A stretch of 64,000 bases of DNA from Mesorhizobium_K quangtriensis (lineage in GTDB: Bacteria; Pseudomonadota; Alphaproteobacteria; Rhizobiales; Rhizobiaceae): contig NZ_JBEBMF010000005.1 of NCBI RefSeq assembly GCF_040081925.1, forward strand, positions 124,001 through 188,000. Direction: 5' to 3'. Positions 60,716 to 64,000 of the stretch are shown piece by piece. Each line of letters begins with the position of its first letter. Positions within the stretch are counted from its first letter, which is position 1. The position numbers and the translations under genes are program-made. The notes beneath the pieces were generated by a model, which saw nothing but the letters and a program-made list of their open reading frames with translations, made no database searches and was not told the origin of the DNA.

Positions 60716-63700
60716 TCAAGCCGCTGCGGCGCGGTCGGTGACCCCGACCAGCGTGTGGCGGTCGAGGAGGGAGGCGAGCATGGCCGGGCCCTGCGCGCCG
60801 GTTGGGATGAACAGCCTCAACTTCCAGGAGATGATTTCCGAGATCAGGCCCAAGGCCTTCAGGCGCGGCGCCATCGCGTCGGTGAAGCCGATCAGTTCGA
60901 CACGATAGTCGTTCATGACGCGGCTGCGACGAAGGACCAAGCCTTCGGCGAGCTGCAACCCGATCCGCCCCTCGATCAGCCCGGTCCAGGCGTCCGCGGG
61001 CGCCAGCGTCGGCATATTGTCGATGCCGAGATTGCGCAACATGGTCGCGACCAGCGTCGGCTCGATGTGGCGGCCGATGATGCGCTCGCCGGCATCGGTC
61101 TGGATGCGATAGACCTGGCAATCATGGTCGGGCAAACGCCGCCAGATCGGCAGGAGCAGACCAGTGACGATGTGGAACGTGCTGGTGGTGAACTCCGGGA
61201 CGGCAGCCACTTCCGCCTGCCACCGTTCGCAGAACAGTTTCCGGTCGGCTGGCTGCCAGTGGGTTTCCGCAAGGGCGTCGAGGCCGAAGCGCATCCCGTC
61301 GGTCGGTCGAAGCAGGCGCACGCGGTGCTCTATCGCGCCGTCATCGAGCATCAGGCTGGCGGTCGGCAACTGGATCGCTGCGCGGTTCGATCGCGTGTTG
61401 ACCAGCAGGACCGATTGCTGTTCCGCACGGGCGATGGCCAGAGCGTCGGCCAGGCCGAGCGGGCGTATGCGGTCCTTGCGCGCGACGGTCAGCACATGCG
61501 ACTGCGCGCCCGACACCGGATGCGTGTAGACGGTGCGACGATCGGTGACGACGATGCTCTCCGCCGTGATCGTCTCCAGACCCTTATCGTAGCTGCCGGC
61601 GGCAATAGCGCCCTCGACCTTCGCCGCCATAAGCTGCTCGAACACTTCGAACAGCAGATTCTGGGTTTCGATGCGCAGCGCCAGCAGCCGGTTGAGCCAT
61701 GTCGTGATCGGCGGCAGCTCGTCGCGTAGTCCGCCTTCGTCCGTGGTCAGCGACAAGCCAGTGACCGTCTCGAAGGTCGTCAGCGAGCAGCCCTCGATCT
61801 TGCCCTGGTGGAGCAGCCAGTAGAACTGCCGTAGTGCGGCGCGGGCATAGGGGCTTTCCAGATTGTCCTCGGACCGGAACAGCCCTGCCCCGCCGGTCTG
61901 GCGCTGGCCGCGCGTGATCGCGCCCAGCGTGTCGAGTCGTCGTGCGATGGTCGACAGGAAGCGCTTACCCGCCTTCACATTGGCAGCCATGGGCCGGAAC
62001 AGGGGTGGCTGTGCCTGATTGGTGCGATGGGTCCGTCCAAGTCCCTGGATGGCGTTGTCGGCGCGCCAGCCGGCTTCCAACAGGTAGTGCTTGCGCAGCC
62101 TCTGGTTCCTGGCCCCGAGATCGGCATGGTAGGAGCGGCCGGTGCCGCCGGCGTCGCTGAAGATCAGCACGCTTTTGTCGTCATCCAGGAAGCTTTGAGT
62201 TTCCGCCAGATTGGCCGAGCCCGGACGGTTTTCGACGGCAAGCCGGTCGATGCCATCGCGGCCGGTCTTCTTGACGATCCGCCGCGAGCGGCCCGTCACC
62301 TCGGCGACGGTGTCGGTGCCGAAATGGTGGAGGATCTGGTCGAGCGCGCTGCCGACAGGCGGCAGAGAGGCCAGCCTCTCGATCATCTCGTCGCGCCGGC
62401 GAACCGCTTCCCGGCACTGGACCGGGTTGCCGTCTTCGTCATGAACGGGCCGCGAATAGATGTTGCCCTCGGCATCCGAATATTCTTCAAACAGCTGCGT
62501 CGGAAAGGAGTGCATCAAATACCCGCCGACATACTCCCGCGGCGTCACGTCGACATGGAGATCTGACCATTCCTCGGTGGGGATCTCGGCAAGCCGCCGC
62601 TCCATCAACGCTTCGCCGGTCGAAACTATCTGCACCACGGATGAATAGCCGTCGGAGCGGTCTTGCTCGATCGCGCCGATCAATGTCGGCGTCATCATCG
62701 ACGTGATCAAATGGCTGAAGAAACGCTGCTTGGTGCTCTCGAAGGCCGAGCGCGCCGCGGCCTTCGCGTTGCGGTTCAGTGTGCCGGCCTCGCTTGTGAT
62801 GTTGGCCGCCTCGAGCGCTGCGGTCAAATTGTTATGAATGACCTGGAAGGCGTCCGCATAGGCATTGTAGATGCGGATCTGCTCGACGGTCAGTTCGTGT
62901 TCGAGCAAATCGTATTCGACGCCGTCATAGGAGAGCGAACGCGACGTGTAGAGGCCGAGTGACTTGAGATCGCGGGCGAGCACTTCCATCGCCGCGACAC
63001 CGCCATCCTCGATGGCCGCGACGAATTCGGCGCGGTTGGCGAACGGAAAATCCTCGCTGCCCCAGATGCCGAGGCGCTGCGCATAGGCCAGGTTCTCGAC
63101 CGCTGTCGCGCCTGTTGCCGAGACATAGATGACACGGGCGTCGGGCAGCGCGTGTTGCAGACGGAGGCCCGCCCTGCCCTGCTGTGACGGAGCGACGTCG
63201 CCGCGCTCGCTCTTGCCCCCGGCGGCATTGGCCATGGCGTGGGCCTCATCGAAGACAATGACGCCGTCGAAAGAATTTTTTGTCCCTGTCGCGGCTCCGC
63301 CGCTCCCCGCCGGGTCTTCTTTTCTCCCAGTCGGGCCTTCGGCCCTCCTCGCCTCTTGACCGACCCAATCGAGAATCTGGGCGATCCGGGACTTCTTGCC
63401 CTCGCGTTCCTGCGAGCGCAGCGTCGCGTAGGTGGTGAACAGGATGCCTTCGGCAAGGCGGATCGGGGTGCCTTGCCGAAAACGCGAGAGTGGCTGGACG
63501 AGAAGACGTTCCTGGCCGAGTGCTGCCCAGTCGCGCTGGGCATCTTCAAGCAGCTTGTCCGATTTGGAAATCCAGATCGCACGCCGCCGACCCTGCAGCC
63601 AATTATCGAGGATGATGCCGGCGACTTGGCGTCCCTTGCCGCAGCCGGTCCCATCGCCCAGGAACCATCCACGCCGGAAGCGGATCGCGTTCTCGACGCC

Positions 63701-64000
63701 TTCGGGAGCGGCCGACACGACATCGCAGGTTTCGTCGACCGTCCAGGCGCCGGCGAGATGGCCGGCATGCGCTTCGCCGGCATAGATCACGCTTTCGATC
63801 TGGGCGTCTGACAGCAGGCCCTCGTCGATGATCGCATCCGGCAGGAGGGGCCGATAGGACGGTTTCGGCGGCGCGACAGCGGCCATCGCGGCCGACTGGA
63901 CCAGCGGTGTCGGATGCGGCTTGGCGCGAGCGATTTGGATCGACTGGAGCGCGTAGGGCTCGTAGATCGTGTCGGTGAGCCGGCCGCCGTCCTCCGGCAT
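60716..64000 (-). CDS. Strawberry-notch-like SF2 helicase, C-terminal part
   Basis: At least 1094 aa without a true start: the ATG at 64000 is probably internal, since family members carry a further N-terminal domain. Walker A GDGTGCGKG is at 115-123 of the visible part, DEAH at 250-253, SATGATAVENLAY near 293, and helicase C-terminal motifs VLIFSDAGGTGRSYHAD and IQGLGRTHRTNQAQPP. Between motifs I and II lies a Gly/Thr-rich insert (about 215-245). It probably serves replication or transfer of the element; family members are common on alphaproteobacterial ICEs and plasmids. Confidence 0.88.
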   Translation of the reverse strand: MPEDGGRLTDTIYEPYALQSIQIARAKPHPTPLVQSAAMAAVAPPKPSYRPLLPDAIIDEGLLSDAQIESVIYAGEAHAGHLAGAWTVDETCDVVSAAPEGVENAIRFRRGWFLGDGTGCGKGRQVAGIILDNWLQGRRRAIWISKSDKLLEDAQRDWAALGQERLLVQPLSRFRQGTPIRLAEGILFTTYATLRSQEREGKKSRIAQILDWVGQEARRAEGPTGRKEDPAGSGGAATGTKNSFDGVIVFDEAHAMANAAGGKSERGDVAPSQQGRAGLRLQHALPDARVIYVSATGATAVENLAYAQRLGIWGSEDFPFANRAEFVAAIEDGGVAAMEVLARDLKSLGLYTSRSLSYDGVEYDLLEHELTVEQIRIYNAYADAFQVIHNNLTAALEAANITSEAGTLNRNAKAAARSAFESTKQRFFSHLITSMMTPTLIGAIEQDRSDGYSSVVQIVSTGEALMERRLAEIPTEEWSDLHVDVTPREYVGGYLMHSFPTQLFEEYSDAEGNIYSRPVHDEDGNPVQCREAVRRRDEMIERLASLPPVGSALDQILHHFGTDTVAEVTGRSRRIVKKTGRDGIDRLAVENRPGSANLAETQSFLDDDKSVLIFSDAGGTGRSYHADLGARNQRLRKHYLLEAGWRADNAIQGLGRTHRTNQAQPPLFRPMAANVKAGKRFLSTIARRLDTLGAITRGQRQTGGAGLFRSEDNLESPYARAALRQFYWLLHQGKIEGCSLTTFETVTGLSLTTDEGGLRDELPPITTWLNRLLALRIETQNLLFEVFEQLMAAKVEGAIAAGSYDKGLETITAESIVVTDRRTVYTHPVSGAQSHVLTVARKDRIRPLGLADALAIARAEQQSVLLVNTRSNRAAIQLPTASLMLDDGAIEHRVRLLRPTDGMRFGLDALAETHWQPADRKLFCERWQAEVAAVPEFTTSTFHIVTGLLLPIWRRLPDHDCQVYRIQTDAGERIIGRHIEPTLVATMLRNLGIDNMPTLAPADAWTGLIEGRIGLQLAEGLVLRRSRVMNDYRVELIGFTDAMAPRLKALGLISEIISWKLRLFIPTGAQGPAMLASLLDRHTLVGVTDRAAAA

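Noticed and set aside
59717..61729. 670-codon plus-strand frame
   Set aside because: Antisense to the toprim and strawberry-notch genes, both with clear motifs; the antisense frame crosses both and the gap between them.
1..64000. CRISPR array, rRNA, tRNA or insertion sequence
   Set aside because: No regular repeat-spacer pattern, no rRNA- or tRNA-like sequence, and no transposase was recognised in any frame.

Overview
The window looks like an alphaproteobacterial replicon, probably Hyphomicrobiales (Rhizobiales). The evidence is high GC, ATGA-coupled operons, a FixK/Fnr-like regulator, a BjaI-like LuxI relic, a VirB/VirD4 type IV secretion system (T4SS), and a plasmid/ICE backbone (DUF736, DUF2493, toprim, strawberry-notch helicase). 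No rRNA, tRNA, CRISPR array or transposase was recognised. Family names come from reading the protein sequences; no database search was possible.

Region A (1-35.2 kb) is a metabolic, metal and low-oxygen island. A long minus-strand operon runs from PRPP synthetase (11.4 kb) through phosphoketolase, a beta-CASP metallo-hydrolase, an archaeal-type AMP/thymidine phosphorylase and cytochrome b561 to a DUF4010 membrane protein (3.2 kb). An archaeal-type GAPDH runs off the left edge. Copper functions are a Met-rich multicopper oxidase, a CPH-type (CopB-like) P-type ATPase, a DUF305 protein, DUF2933, and three small Cys/His-rich proteins. Other genes are FtsH, a HlyD/RbbA/YhhJ-like export operon, an MFS pump, a DUF3141 (PhaC-like) hydrolase, carbamate kinase, cyclopropane fatty acid synthase, a NifX-like protein, PPK2, an ECF sigma factor with a Cys-rich tail, and a Crp/Fnr regulator. 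Fourteen copies of an FNR-like dyad (TTRAY-N4-RTYAA, with some variants) lie in front of nearly every transcription unit here. I could not see any in the rest of the window, so region A reads as one physically clustered regulon.

Region B (35.4-49.6 kb) is a complete VirB1-VirB11 plus VirD4 operon on the plus strand, with almost every junction overlapping or within a few bases. It carries two lytic transglycosylases and a small lipoprotein. A 3'-truncated luxI lies at its left edge. A truncated RES-domain toxin and the tail of a second XRE regulator lie at its right edge.

Region C (49.7-64 kb) is the DNA-processing and maintenance module: relaxase and MobC, a ParA plus ribbon-helix-helix pair behind a nested palindrome, an XRE-like regulator, WGR, DUF736, two SLOG-like proteins, a toprim protein, and a strawberry-notch helicase cut by the right edge. 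A gene-poor stretch (57.06-57.79 kb) holds a large imperfect palindrome of about 129 bp.

Inferred joint role: region A would let the cell draw ATP and acetyl phosphate from pentoses and nucleotides, remodel membranes and handle copper when oxygen is low. Regions B and C would move and maintain the element that carries it.
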